A DNA stretch of 64,000 bases, from the NCBI GenBank assembly GCA_002730875.1, contig PCBI01000018.1:67001-131000 (forward strand), written 5' to 3'. Below the pieces are notes generated by a model. It ran no database searches. It was not told where the DNA came from and was given only the letters and a program-made list of their open reading frames with translations. The stretch's first letter is position 1; every line of letters begins with the position of its first letter. This DNA comes from Spirochaetaceae bacterium. Lineage in GTDB: Bacteria > Spirochaetota > Leptospiria > Leptospirales > Leptonemataceae. The translations under genes and the position numbers were made by a program. Below, piece after piece: positions 1 to 10,100 of this stretch.

Positions 1-1
1 G

Positions 2-1330
2 GAGTCAGATCTAAACGCCATGAGCGACATTGACGACCTCGCCAATCCGGTGGGAGTCATCAAGGAAGCTCAGGACCTGGCTGCGGAAGCTTTTGGCTCC
101 GACAATGCTTACTTCCTGATCAACGGCACAACATCCGGAATCCATGCCATGATTCTGGCCGCTGCCGCCCAGAGAGAAAAAATGATCGTGCCGCGGGACG
201 GACACAAGTCCATGTATTCGGCGCTGATTCTATCCGGCGCCAGCCCGGTATTTCTTCCCCCGGCCCTGCATCCGGAGTTCGGCTTTCCGTTGCCTCCGGA
301 TCCCGCCGACCTGGAGACCATCTTCAACGAGGTCCGCCAGATTCAGTCCATAGATATCAAGTCGCTCTTTCTAATCAATCCGTCGTACTACGGTTTGGCG
401 CCGCGATTAAGCGTCCTTGCGGACATTGCCAAAAGAGAAGGCATCGCTTTGCTGGTGGATGAGGCTCACGGATCCCATTTCTATTTTCATGAAAGCTTTC
501 CGCAAACAGCCATGTCTGTGGGCGCCTGCATGAGCGCATTAAGTATGCATAAGACCGGGGGATCGCTAACCCAGGCATCCTTGCTCCTTCGACAGGGGCA
601 GCGCATCTCCAATGAGCATATACGAAATATCCTGGATATACTTCGCACATCGTCCTCTTCGTATTTACTTATGAGCAGTCTGGATACCGCTCGCTCCATG
701 CTGGCTACCCGGGGCCGAGAATTGCTGGAAGAAACCCTGAAGGTCGCTCGAGTAGCCCGGGATAGGATTAATTCCATCCCGGGATTGGTTGCTCCGGGAC
801 CAATTGAGCTTTCGCCGGATAATCGCATTGGCGGCTTTGACGAAACCAGGCTTACCGTATGCGTAAACGGAATAGGACTCAGCGGATTCGACGTGGAGCG
901 GGTCCTGCGAAAGGAATACAAGATTCAGATAGAGATGTCGGATTTTCATTCCGTTGTTGCCATCATTACCTTTGCCGACACTGAGACGCAGCTAGACTCC
1001 CTGATCCATGCTCTCGGCGCCATCGCAAGAAGTAGCTCCCGTAAAGCGGTGCGCAACTTTCCGGATCACCCCGGCGTTCCGCCCCGGGTTATGAATCCGA
1101 GAGATGCATTCTATTCGCCCAAAGAATCCCTTCCCATCCGGGACACCGAAGGATCCATATGCGCCGAGATGATCATGGCCTATCCGCCGGGGATTCCGCT
1201 GATCTGTCCCGGGGAGGTAATGACCCCGGAGATCATTGAGCATGTACAGGCGTTGAAATCGGCTGGAGCGGCGTTACAGGGCATGGCCGATACCTCCGCC
1301 GATAATGTTCAGATTGTGGAAGGCTCTTGA
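2..1330 (+). CDS. Orn/Lys/Arg decarboxylase family protein, 5' end outside window
   Basis: PLP-dependent fold-type I enzyme of the Orn/Lys/Arg decarboxylase major-domain family, expected to decarboxylate a basic amino acid in the cytoplasm. The first Met in frame is at position 20, but the frame is open to the window edge and the residues before it (ESDLNA) continue the family alignment, so the true start lies upstream. Counting from the Met at 20, the PLP-binding lysine is K178 in SMHKTGGSLTQ. The cofactor-contacting DEAH is at 147-150, and GTTSG near 36-40 matches the phosphate-binding region. The C-terminal part, with PGIPLICPGE near 390-399, is the small domain. The visible length of 443 residues suits the YaaO/short class without the large N-terminal wing domain. 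Substrate (Arg, Lys or Orn) cannot be told from what is visible. The gene converges on the cyclase operon. Confidence 0.85.
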   Translation, partial: ESDLNAMSDIDDLANPVGVIKEAQDLAAEAFGSDNAYFLINGTTSGIHAMILAAAAQREKMIVPRDGHKSMYSALILSGASPVFLPPALHPEFGFPLPPDPADLETIFNEVRQIQSIDIKSLFLINPSYYGLAPRLSVLADIAKREGIALLVDEAHGSHFYFHESFPQTAMSVGACMSALSMHKTGGSLTQASLLLRQGQRISNEHIRNILDILRTSSSSYLLMSSLDTARSMLATRGRELLEETLKVARVARDRINSIPGLVAPGPIELSPDNRIGGFDETRLTVCVNGIGLSGFDVERVLRKEYKIQIEMSDFHSVVAIITFADTETQLDSLIHALGAIARSSSRKAVRNFPDHPGVPPRVMNPRDAFYSPKESLPIRDTEGSICAEMIMAYPPGIPLICPGEVMTPEIIEHVQALKSAGAALQGMADTSADNVQIVEGS

Positions 1331-1441
1331 TTGCCCATTGAGAAGGATTCCCGACAGGGGCCCCGGGACGATGTTTAGAGAAAGAATCGCGAAAAGCCGG
1401 AGGATCCAGGACAGTACGTTAGAGGCATCTCAAACCTTCGC

Positions 1442-3262
1442 TCAGCTCGGATCAAATACCGGATCTTCCACTTGAGCTCGGGAATACTTTTTGCACCGTT
1501 CGAGATATATCAATGCGGCCCGATCCTCCGGCACGCTTTCATGGATGGAAAGGAACGTGGCTTCCGCTTCGTCGAATCGTTTCTTATGGTACAGCATCAC
1601 GCCATATTCGAACTTTTCCTTCTGAGCGGCCTTCCGTTCCACCAGCTCCGGTGGATCGCCATCAAGAACTTCATATACCGGCACGGATCGAGTCTTTCCT
1701 TTGACGCGCACTTTACCCATGAAACGATAGTTCACCGTCATGTCTTCCAGGGTCTGACGCAGGGTTACTTCGCTCAGGATGATGTGAGCTCCCATCTTCT
1801 TTGTCAGGCCCTCCAGTCGACTGGCCAGGTTTACGGCATCGGCAATTACGGTGCTTTCCATGCGCTCTTCTTCGCCGATGGTTCCCAACATCAAAACGCC
1901 GGTATGCAAACCTACGCCAATATCGATGGGAACGTAGCCATTTTTCTTTCTGTATTCATTGAAATCCAGAAGCTCCAGACGCATGTTCACCGCCGCTTCC
2001 ACTGCGCTTCGCGGAGTGTCCGGAAACAGGGCCATAATTGCATCGCCAATGTACTTATCGATGAATCCACGAGAGTTGCGAATGATGGGACCGACTCGCT
2101 TGAGATAGGAGTTCAAAAAGTTAAAGTTTTCCGAAGGCTTCAGCGATTCCGAAATTGTGGTAAAGGAACGGATATCGGAGAAAAGCACCGTCATCTCTTT
2201 TTGAATCTGATCTCCCAGTTGAATATTCAGAATGCTTTCCTGTCCCAGGTGTTGCAGAAACTCCCTGGGTACGAATCGGTAGTAGGAAGCGTTCAAAGCC
2301 TGGAGATAATCCGAATAAGCGCGAATCTCCTCCACCATGTTGTTGAACGTATCCGCCAGAACTCCGAGCTCATCGTTGGTCTTCACATCTACCCGGGTTT
2401 CGTAATCCCGATCCTTAACCCGAAGAGCCCCATCTTGCAATTTGGCGATGGGCCGCGACATCAGATTCGCAAGAATATAAGAGAACACCAGCGAAAGGAC
2501 CAGGGCCGCCACTACGCTGAACACACAGATATAGAATAGTTCGTTTACTTTGTTTACTTCGCCGGTGGCGTCGTAGTCCAATCCCAGAATGGCGATTGTC
2601 TCGCCGGAGTCATCTTTTACCGGAACGGCGGCCGACAGCCAGGTACCCCATCGGTCCGCCACAAAATCCTTCTCCGCAGCCGGTTCGCCATCGAAGGCCT
2701 TTATGAACGACTCCTGTTTGACTCCGTAAAGGTTGCCTATGGGGTTTTCTTCCCCTTCCGTATCGTAATCCGCATCGGCCAGAAACTTGATAATCCGATG
2801 ATCCGGGCTGGCTTCGGTGGATACATACATGTACGCGTATTTGATATTGGAATTCTGAGGTTCTTCGGATTCCCTTACACGAACGGTACTCTTTTTGATG
2901 TTTCGAAGGATCCTCACCAATCTTTGAAAGGCGTCCCCTTCCATTAGCTCTTCAGCGACTTTCGGTTTCAGGGACTCCAGGGTATCGCCCTGGGCAACCT
3001 GCAAGACGTCCGATTTGCTCCGGGTATTCTTTTCCTGAAGAGTCTCCTTCAGACTCTTGATATACTCCAGGTCCCGGGGTGTCATGCTGTTCACCGAGGT
3101 TCGGGCAACGTCCATCAGGCGACCGCCCATCACTTCCAGGATCATGGTGCGGGTACTACTATAGATTAAATAGGCAGTTACCCCGGTGGCGGTCACGGCC
3201 AGGGTAGAAACCACAAGCATTAGCTTCCAACGAAACGGAAACTTCCCGCTTCCCGCTTTCAT
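1442..3262 (-). CDS. Membrane adenylate cyclase, class III, with HAMP domain
   Basis: Makes cAMP from ATP at the inner membrane. In order: TM helix (about 13-33); an extracytoplasmic sensor (about 35-240) ending in a Cache-like strand set (AAVPVKDDSG...AILGLDYD); TM helix (243-266); HAMP (267-318); a short linker; class III cyclase domain (about 350-530); and a C-terminal TPR-like helical tail. Metal-binding Asp363 (FSDIRSF) and Asp407 (DKYIGDA) are present. The adenine-selecting pair Lys403 and Thr471 and the transition-state pair Asn478/Arg482 (VNLASR) are also present, so I expect an active ATP-specific enzyme. It is last in a six-gene operon. Its ATG overlaps the stop of the upstream HAMP gene by 4 bp. 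The neighbours supply two cNMP-like domains and two further HAMP receptors. The sensed ligand is unknown. Confidence 0.9.
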   Translation of the reverse strand: MKAGSGKFPFRWKLMLVVSTLAVTATGVTAYLIYSSTRTMILEVMGGRLMDVARTSVNSMTPRDLEYIKSLKETLQEKNTRSKSDVLQVAQGDTLESLKPKVAEELMEGDAFQRLVRILRNIKKSTVRVRESEEPQNSNIKYAYMYVSTEASPDHRIIKFLADADYDTEGEENPIGNLYGVKQESFIKAFDGEPAAEKDFVADRWGTWLSAAVPVKDDSGETIAILGLDYDATGEVNKVNELFYICVFSVVAALVLSLVFSYILANLMSRPIAKLQDGALRVKDRDYETRVDVKTNDELGVLADTFNNMVEEIRAYSDYLQALNASYYRFVPREFLQHLGQESILNIQLGDQIQKEMTVLFSDIRSFTTISESLKPSENFNFLNSYLKRVGPIIRNSRGFIDKYIGDAIMALFPDTPRSAVEAAVNMRLELLDFNEYRKKNGYVPIDIGVGLHTGVLMLGTIGEEERMESTVIADAVNLASRLEGLTKKMGAHIILSEVTLRQTLEDMTVNYRFMGKVRVKGKTRSVPVYEVLDGDPPELVERKAAQKEKFEYGVMLYHKKRFDEAEATFLSIHESVPEDRAALIYLERCKKYSRAQVEDPVFDPS

Positions 3263-4710
3263 CCTTTCCCCCTGATATAAAGCACCATTCCATCTTCTCC
3301 CGAAAGAGCGATTGCCCGGATCTGCTCGTGGATGGACATAGCGCTACCTCGGTCCATATGACGCAATGCAGTGTCTATTCGCTGGCCAAAAGCCGGATTC
3401 AGCGTATGAAATACCAGGCCCCTTTCCGGAACAGAACCGAACTCTTCCGTAATAGCTTCGGCTCCGCTGTGTTCGGAATCCAGCAGATAGAAAACTCCAT
3501 GAGCCGGGTTGGGTCGGACTTCTACTGCGATCAGCTTTCGGACGGGGAATAACTCGAAGACTGCGTCCAGGGTCGGTTTGAGCTCCGTTGTTTCCGAAAG
3601 CCCGGTATCCAGAAAACGACACATTGCCGAAGCCACCAGGTCGTCCGGCTCCGAGGAATCGTGCACCCATCCCATGAAGAAGAGATGTCTGGGACCCGAT
3701 TCCACATGGTGATAAAAATGGCCCGGTACGTGGGAGCGGAGGGGACCCATCCTGGCTTCTACCCAGTCCTGTACATCTACTGGCTGATAGGCATTACCTC
3801 GGAAAGTGGCCATCAAATCGTCGGTGTTTCTGAATTGCTCCTGCTCGATGAGGGTTTTTCGGATCCGGTCCAGGGTGTCGTATAACAGACTGGTCATTGT
3901 ACGGAAGGTGTTTCCCAGATCGTTGAACTCCTCGATAATACCTCGACGAATGCGCACATCATAGTCGCCGTCCGCAGCTTTGCTTGCGGCGACGGTAAGA
4001 TTTCGCAGTGTGCGGGACAGGATGGCCGCCAAAAATAGTGCCACCACGATACCGGCCAGGGCCGACACAAGAACGCCAATGGCGATCTCTACTACACTGG
4101 CCCGAATCTCATTTTGAATCCATGAACCATCATATTGGACCCCCAGGATTCCGTACGGACGGCCTCCCTGATCCGAAAGAATGGCCAGAGCCCACAGGTT
4201 GTCCGGCGAATCCATACTCACTGTAAAGTCCGCAACCCAGACACCGTCCTCGTCCAGGGCAGCCATAACTCCCTTCTCCGACACCAGAGCGCGCACCTTT
4301 GTGGCAATATCTTCCATGTCTTCCGAGGAGTACTGAAATGCGGGCTCCCGGCTCTTGTAGTCCAGAATCACAACTCCTGGCGCTCCCCCTCCCGATGAGT
4401 CGTCGCCCCAGGCCCATCGGGAAACAGCGCTGGTGGTAACCTCGGGCTCCCGCAATTCGAAAAGCTGGGCCACGCGATTCAAGTCTCGGCGCAATACCTC
4501 CGGCTTGATGGCCTTTAACCCCTGCTCCCGCGAAGAACGTTCACGGGCCTCCAGAAACTCGCTGATGGCCACAGCAAAGGTTCTAATCTGCTCTTTGCCG
4601 CCGGCCTTCAGGGTATTTGTATCGGCGGCCCATTTCAGACCTCCAATAAGTAGGCCTGCGACCAGAAAGACCGGTACCAGAAACAGTAGGTTCTGTGAAC
4701 GAATCGTCAC
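3259..4710 (-). CDS. HAMP-domain membrane receptor with unidentified C-terminal output domain
   Basis: Inner-membrane receptor of 483 residues. TM1 is at about 7-27. The extracytoplasmic sensor (about 30-200) has a Cache-like end (AILSDQGG...GILGVQYDGS) closely resembling that of the downstream cyclase. TM2 is at about 206-231 and a HAMP segment at about 232-285. The C-terminal 180 residues carry no cyclase, GGDEF, EAL or kinase motifs. Their layout (MGWVHDSSEPDD near 346, then a strand-rich half ending in EDGMVLYIRGKG) faintly recalls a SpoIIE/PP2C fold that has lost its metal aspartates; this is a guess. The ATG overlaps the preceding cNMP-domain gene by 4 bp and the stop overlaps the cyclase start by 4 bp, so translational coupling is likely. 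It probably tunes the same cyclic-nucleotide circuit. Confidence 0.75.
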   Translation of the reverse strand: MTIRSQNLLFLVPVFLVAGLLIGGLKWAADTNTLKAGGKEQIRTFAVAISEFLEARERSSREQGLKAIKPEVLRRDLNRVAQLFELREPEVTTSAVSRWAWGDDSSGGGAPGVVILDYKSREPAFQYSSEDMEDIATKVRALVSEKGVMAALDEDGVWVADFTVSMDSPDNLWALAILSDQGGRPYGILGVQYDGSWIQNEIRASVVEIAIGVLVSALAGIVVALFLAAILSRTLRNLTVAASKAADGDYDVRIRRGIIEEFNDLGNTFRTMTSLLYDTLDRIRKTLIEQEQFRNTDDLMATFRGNAYQPVDVQDWVEARMGPLRSHVPGHFYHHVESGPRHLFFMGWVHDSSEPDDLVASAMCRFLDTGLSETTELKPTLDAVFELFPVRKLIAVEVRPNPAHGVFYLLDSEHSGAEAITEEFGSVPERGLVFHTLNPAFGQRIDTALRHMDRGSAMSIHEQIRAIALSGEDGMVLYIRGKG

Positions 4711-5096
4711 GTTCGGACCTCCTGTTTGGGCTGTAGCGCTACAATACCCTGCGCGATTTCGGGAAGTTCGTACATTGTACGAAAGAAATGTCCTTTATCC
4801 AGAAGCAAACACCTGGCTCCGGATTTGCCGGCCAGGATCTCACGGTCCGGAGCCCGATCGAAGAGCAACGATTGTATGCCGAGCAGATCGCCGGCGGATT
4901 TTCCCTGCCGGTCTTCCAGCGAGCCTTCTATGCGAATCAACAATCGCTTTAGCAACACCTCCGGCCTCAGAACGATTTCGCCAGGCTCGAAGTTTCGAAC
5001 ACCGCAGACTTCTGCAAGAGCCACCAGTTCTCCTTCGCGTAACCCCGAAAAGGGAAACACATACTGAAGCGCTATGATTCTATCCGCCAGATTCAT
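4707..5096 (-). CDS. Small stand-alone cyclic-nucleotide-binding-like domain protein
   Basis: A 129-residue cytoplasmic protein that is essentially one cNMP-binding (Crp-type) beta-barrel: an N-terminal helix and FPFSGLREGELVALAE entry helix, the strand NFEPGEIVLRPE, and a barrel followed by short C-terminal helices. The phosphate-binding cassette is degenerate. Where active domains have GE-(x)-A-L and an R-(S/T)-A pair, this protein has GDLLGIQSLL and APDRE, so cAMP binding is uncertain. There is no DNA-binding HTH, so it is not a Crp-type transcription factor. It sits between two HAMP receptors and overlaps both neighbours by 4 bp. That position suggests a soluble subunit or sensor of the cAMP made by the downstream cyclase, or a purely structural partner. 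Confidence 0.7.
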   Translation of the reverse strand: MNLADRIIALQYVFPFSGLREGELVALAEVCGVRNFEPGEIVLRPEVLLKRLLIRIEGSLEDRQGKSAGDLLGIQSLLFDRAPDREILAGKSGARCLLLDKGHFFRTMYELPEIAQGIVALQPKQEVRT

Positions 5097-7141
5097 AGAA
5101 TAATCTCCAGATACCGACTATCCGACCGGGCTTCCTTCTTCCATTCAGAAATTCTGGGGCGAGGCTTTCCCTGGAGTCCTGCGGAGCGGTCTTTCGGCTC
5201 CGTTTCGAAGACCAGGTAAAGCGCCTGGAGGCCTTTTACTGCAAGTTTGTGTTCGCCGGAATTAAATTCCATTCGCTGCGATGACTTTTCCTGTACTGGA
5301 TAAATATCCAGGGATTCGCTGCTTTGAAGTTCCAGCTCGCCGGTATTGCGATGAAGAAGAAGGATGAGATCCAGATCGCGACCTACAAAGGGCCGCATGA
5401 CCGACATAAATTCCCCTGGTCTTTGCTGCAATAGACGCCTGGAGATTCGATAGATGTCGCTACTGATCCGGGCAGCGGACAAGGGATCCTCGGTCTTCTG
5501 AATCCAGAGAGCCAGATAGGCGCTATCCTCGTAGATTCCGTATTCGCTCCTTCGGGAGACGTCAAAGAAATCGACCTGGCTCTTATGCTTCATGAAGCTG
5601 TGAATCAGATTGATTAACTCATTTCTTCTTCGCTTCTCTTCCAGTCGGAAGTTTTCCCCCGTAAGCGAGGTCACCGTTTCCTGCAAAGAGCGGCTCAATC
5701 GAGTCAAGCTGCCGGAAAGTCTGGTTAGTTCGGCCGGATTCTCAACATGAATCTCATTTCCGAATCCGCCGGCAGCTACCTGCAATGCTGACTGCTTGAG
5801 CTCATGAATAGGTTGAGTAAGACGCTGAGTAATGAAATACGCAATAAGAAGACCGCCGGCAAGCGCCACCACACCGATGATTACGACCTGCAACAGGGCC
5901 AAACGCGTTCGGCTTTCAATGATATCGATGTTCACATCCGCACCGGCATAGGCCACAGCATCGCCCTGATCGTTTAGAATGGGAACGTAGGAAGACTTGA
6001 GTAATCCCCAATCCTCCCAGGGAACAATGTCAGACAGATAGATTTCGCGCTTCAGGATAACGTCCCGAATGTCGTCTTCGGCCTGGTCGATTTCAGCAAT
6101 ACCTACATTCGAATGGATGTCGCTTTGAGTCGAATCCAGGGCGTAATTGATCGTGGTTTCGCGGTCCACCAGAATGGCCGAATAAAGAAAATGAAGTTCG
6201 GTCCCCTTTCGCGCCCGAATCATGGGATCAACTAACTGACGATAGGTTTGCTGCGCCTCGGGGGGGCCAAAAGCGACGCCGCTGAGCTCTTTGACTTCGC
6301 CGGTTTCCAGGTCAATCTCCACCATGGCCGTGGTGGAGACGCCCAGATAGGCCCTCCGAATAGGATCGTAGACTATAGAAAAGAGTCCAAACGGATAGAC
6401 CGAATCCCGCCCTGGTTCGCGAAGCTTGACCTCTTTCTGTACGCTCCCGTCTGACGGGTTCAGTAACAGGATTTGCTGACTGTTTGTGTCGGTGGCCAGC
6501 AAATGACTGCCATCGGCGCTGGCTCCAAGACCGGTAATGATTGTGTCCAGAACGGCCACTTCTTCCGGCTCTCCTGCCTTCCCGTCGGTCAGTGGAATAC
6601 GCGTCAGGCTGGCCCCGGCGCAATAAAGAGCCTTATTGAGGTAGGCAATAGCAATGCAGGCGTCGCCAATTTGCGCGAACTCCCCGGTGGCGCCGGTGCG
6701 AGGATCTATGTACAGAATAGAATACTGTGGTTCCTCCGCATCGGGATCCACCGGCTCGGGAAGGGCCGCATAGATCATACCATCGGCGGCCGTTATATCC
6801 ATGGTGTAAAGGGGTTCCGGTTCCAGAGGAATCTTCCGGGTAAAGCGGGCCGCGGGATTTATGATGGCAAGTCCGGTATCCACTGCGTATCGGGCGTAGA
6901 CTTGTCCCCGATCCACGGCAATGCCTCGAAGCTGGGTAACCTGCTCGATCTTCTTATGATCCTCTCCGCTTACAAAGGCCGCAACCACGGTACTGGCGGC
7001 CAGAAGCTTCTGGTCAAACGTAAGCAGAATCTTGCGGTACAGGTCCGAATAAACAACGCGACCCAGAAAGACAGTAAGGGTTACCAGGGCCACGGTAATG
7101 GCCAGAAAGAAGAAAGACTGTAGCTTCAGTTGGAATTTCAT
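5093..7141 (-). CDS. HAMP-domain membrane receptor with propeller-like extracytoplasmic sensor
   Basis: A 682-residue inner-membrane receptor. TM1 is at about 8-30. The large extracytoplasmic region (about 31-410) contains repeated short blades of the kind seen in beta-propellers (ILYIDPRTGATGEF, LATDTNSQQILLLNPSDG, GVSTTAMVEIDLETGEV), then a Cache-like end (VPILNDQGDAVAYAGADVN). TM2 is at about 414-437 and HAMP at about 438-490, followed by a coiled segment. The output region (about 510-682) has no recognised motif. It resembles in layout the C-terminal region of the other non-cyclase HAMP protein in this operon. It overlaps both neighbours by 4 bp. Propeller sensors may bind proteins or sugars, but nothing here identifies the ligand. 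The split into propeller plus Cache part is my reading of sequence pattern, not a domain search. Confidence 0.7.
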   Translation of the reverse strand: MKFQLKLQSFFFLAITVALVTLTVFLGRVVYSDLYRKILLTFDQKLLAASTVVAAFVSGEDHKKIEQVTQLRGIAVDRGQVYARYAVDTGLAIINPAARFTRKIPLEPEPLYTMDITAADGMIYAALPEPVDPDAEEPQYSILYIDPRTGATGEFAQIGDACIAIAYLNKALYCAGASLTRIPLTDGKAGEPEEVAVLDTIITGLGASADGSHLLATDTNSQQILLLNPSDGSVQKEVKLREPGRDSVYPFGLFSIVYDPIRRAYLGVSTTAMVEIDLETGEVKELSGVAFGPPEAQQTYRQLVDPMIRARKGTELHFLYSAILVDRETTINYALDSTQSDIHSNVGIAEIDQAEDDIRDVILKREIYLSDIVPWEDWGLLKSSYVPILNDQGDAVAYAGADVNIDIIESRTRLALLQVVIIGVVALAGGLLIAYFITQRLTQPIHELKQSALQVAAGGFGNEIHVENPAELTRLSGSLTRLSRSLQETVTSLTGENFRLEEKRRRNELINLIHSFMKHKSQVDFFDVSRRSEYGIYEDSAYLALWIQKTEDPLSAARISSDIYRISRRLLQQRPGEFMSVMRPFVGRDLDLILLLHRNTGELELQSSESLDIYPVQEKSSQRMEFNSGEHKLAVKGLQALYLVFETEPKDRSAGLQGKPRPRISEWKKEARSDSRYLEIIL

Positions 7142-10100
7142 TTTCCTGCGGCCTCCAGTATGGCAATGGCGGCCTGGGGATCGCTTTCCAGCATCTCTTC
7201 AATGGCGCTCAGCGGGATTTCCAGATAGGCGCCGGATTTCATTGTTACCGTGGCCTGCCGTAGCGCAAACGGGCCTTCGCCTTCGCCGTCGGAACTGTTG
7301 TTCAATGAGCCGGGTCGCCCCAGCGCCTCCAGCATCTCGTAGCCGGTCACTTCGCCATAACGCCCGGAACCGTTCACCTGGAACTGTCCTTCCACGGCAA
7401 GAAAGAGCGAACGGGCCGGAGCCCCTTTCTCATAGATGGTAGTATTATCCGCCACATGATAACTTGCTTCCATGGCCGGGCTTCGCAGGTTCAGTACGGA
7501 GAGTCCCCCCAGAATGGGCTCGGACTTCAGCGCATTTAACTTCTCCACCGGATTCATGGGATGTTCCGGACCTTCGCTCAGCGCCAGATAAACCGCTCGC
7601 GAAACGGGTCCGCTGAAAGGCTCCGCACGATAGATACGATCCAGCGACTTTTCGCCCCTGGTTTCGTACAGGCCCTGACCGGCCATGGCCTTTTCCAGAT
7701 CGTTCTTACTCTTTAGCGCCTTCTCCAGAATGGCCTGAGCCGAATCCCTGCTACTGGAAAAGTTTCTATAGTAGAACTGGATCTTTTCTTCCAGCGGCCG
7801 GGAATCTACCAGAGGAAGAATCTTCTGAAATACGGTGCGATGAACGCTTTGCTCCAGGGTCTCGATGGAATCGCCCCTGGTCCGCGGATTCGCGGACCGC
7901 AAAGAGGCGGCGATCTGTTCGTAGTCCGGGATGCGACCGGCCAGCGCCAGAAGCTCCAGCAAGAACTCAAGTGTAACTCGCTGCATATCCTGATAGAACT
8001 GTCCGAGCAGCTGCAGGGCCGGTGAGCTATCTTCGCTATGTTGCAGAATGTAGGCCCGGTCTAAATAGAGATAACATGTGGCGATTTCCCGGTCCACGAT
8101 ATCGCCTACCATGGAATCCAGCTGAGCAAAAGAGAGATGCGAAAGCGTTCGAGCCGCCAGCGAACGCGAGCGATAAGGCAGATTGTCATTGTCCAGAACG
8201 GCAACAATGGCGGGCACACTTTTTAATCCCAGGGATCGGGCAAACATCTCAACTCGTCGACGCTGCCTGGGATTGAAGTCCTGGGCCATGCGAAACAGCG
8301 GAAACAAACTCTCCGCATCCTGGATGCGCTCCAGGATCTCAATTCCTTTGAATCGTTCTTCTTCCGTGGCATGCTCCATGGTGCGAAGAATCCGGGGTAT
8401 GAGCCGACTTGATGCCGGCCCCACCAGCATGCGGATACTCTCCAGCGCCCGTCTTCGCATTTCCGGCGAAGGATCGTCCAGATAGGCTACCAGCGAATGC
8501 GCATAACTCTCTTTGTTGGTGAACCCGAAAGCGGTAATAGCGCTGGCCTTTTCTTCCTCGGTACCGTCCAGAAGGCTACGCAGTTCGTCCAGCGCCATGA
8601 AGTTGTCCTGCAAATCCCGGCTATTCCAGAGCGCCACCACCGCCGCTTCCTTATCGCCGGCGGAGTCCGAGGTAAGCAGGGGCATTGCTTTGCGAGAAGG
8701 AATCAGTCCGTGGCTTCCCAGTTCGCGAAGTACCGACACCGGAAATGTCGTTTGCTCCTGCTCCGCCCATTGAATGACTCGCTGCACAACAAAACTGTCT
8801 TCGTCTTCCAGAAGCTGGGAAAGTATATCGGATCTCTCCTGCTGATTGGCCCGGTCTTCCGAAAAGGAAAGGATCAAAGATTCCAGAGCGGCGGCTTTGC
8901 GACGTAGCCCCAGAAACCGAATTGAGTGGAAGTGGGCCGGCGAAGCGGGATTCAGCGACTCCATCTGAAAGCTTTCCAGGTCCGACTCGGTGAACCGCTC
9001 TTTGATTTCCTTTCTGGACAGAGAGAAGTTTAGCCACTCCTTTCGCAGGTTTTCCATGATGGCACGGGGATACTGATTCCTTAGCAGAAAGGCCATTCCC
9101 AGATGCACAAATGCCAGAGTCAGCCCCCCGGCTGCCAGATTCTGAAGCGAAAACCAGCCGTCTCCGGCCCCCAGGGTAGAACCGGCCAGAAGCAACAGCA
9201 TACCGGCCACTGCCGTGGCCATGGGGTCCATCAGACCTTCGGTAAAGGTACGGATCTCTTTCTTTACCTCGGAAGGGGCGGCGTTAAACAAGAAGTTCCA
9301 GTTGTTCGCATCAAAGGAAATATAAAAACCGTGGTAGGCCAGGAAACCGAATAGCGCCGCTTCGTATCCGCCGTCGAAATAGAAAAACACAAATGCCAGC
9401 AGGTAGATGGCCGGTTGCACAAGCAGGGCATTCTTAACGCCAATCCATACAATGATTCGATTGAACAGAAAGAAGTTGATCACCACGTTAACCAGGTTCA
9501 CGGCCAGGAAAAGCTGGCCAAACAAAGAAGCCAGTTCTTGCTCCCCCCGATTCACAGAGAAGATATCGAGATACTGAAATTCGGTGAAGGTGGTAAGCAC
9601 CAGGGTACCGAACATGATTACGTTAATCAAAAGCACGTAGGAGGAACGTCCGGCCGTCTTGAGCACCCGGGAATTCTGGTCAAAGAATCCCACCTCGGAG
9701 CTCTCGGGTTCGTCTTCTATCTTCCGTTCAGTCCTGCGCAGGATTACGGCCACCACTACGGAAAGCGCAGCCACTACCGGCCAGATCAAGAAGATCCAGT
9801 GACTCCCCAGAGCGCCGGAAAACAGAGTGACCAGTCCCCCGCCCACGGCGCTGCCTATGGAAAGTCCTCCTCCGAAAATGGGATAGAGCCGCTTCGCATC
9901 CAGGATGTCGAAGTAGCCATCCACCAGGTTCCAGAAGAGCGTGTAAAGCGAAACCAGCCATATATACGCATAGAGACGCAGTAGATAAAGAACGATGGTG
10001 GATTCGCTGAGCGCTGGAATCCAGCCGCTCAGGGCCACAAAGAAAAACAGGCCGCCCAGCACCAGAACGTACTGAATCAAATCAAACACCCGGTCTATAC

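Noticed and set aside
1472..2539. 355-codon open frame opposite the adenylate cyclase gene
   Set aside because: It lies wholly antisense to a gene with intact cyclase motifs; the composition (His, Ser, Arg rich) is typical of a shadow frame and no ribosome-binding site precedes it.
7840..8025. Small plus-strand frames over the HEAT-repeat region
   Set aside because: All antisense to the carrier/HEAT gene and without codon-use or domain support.
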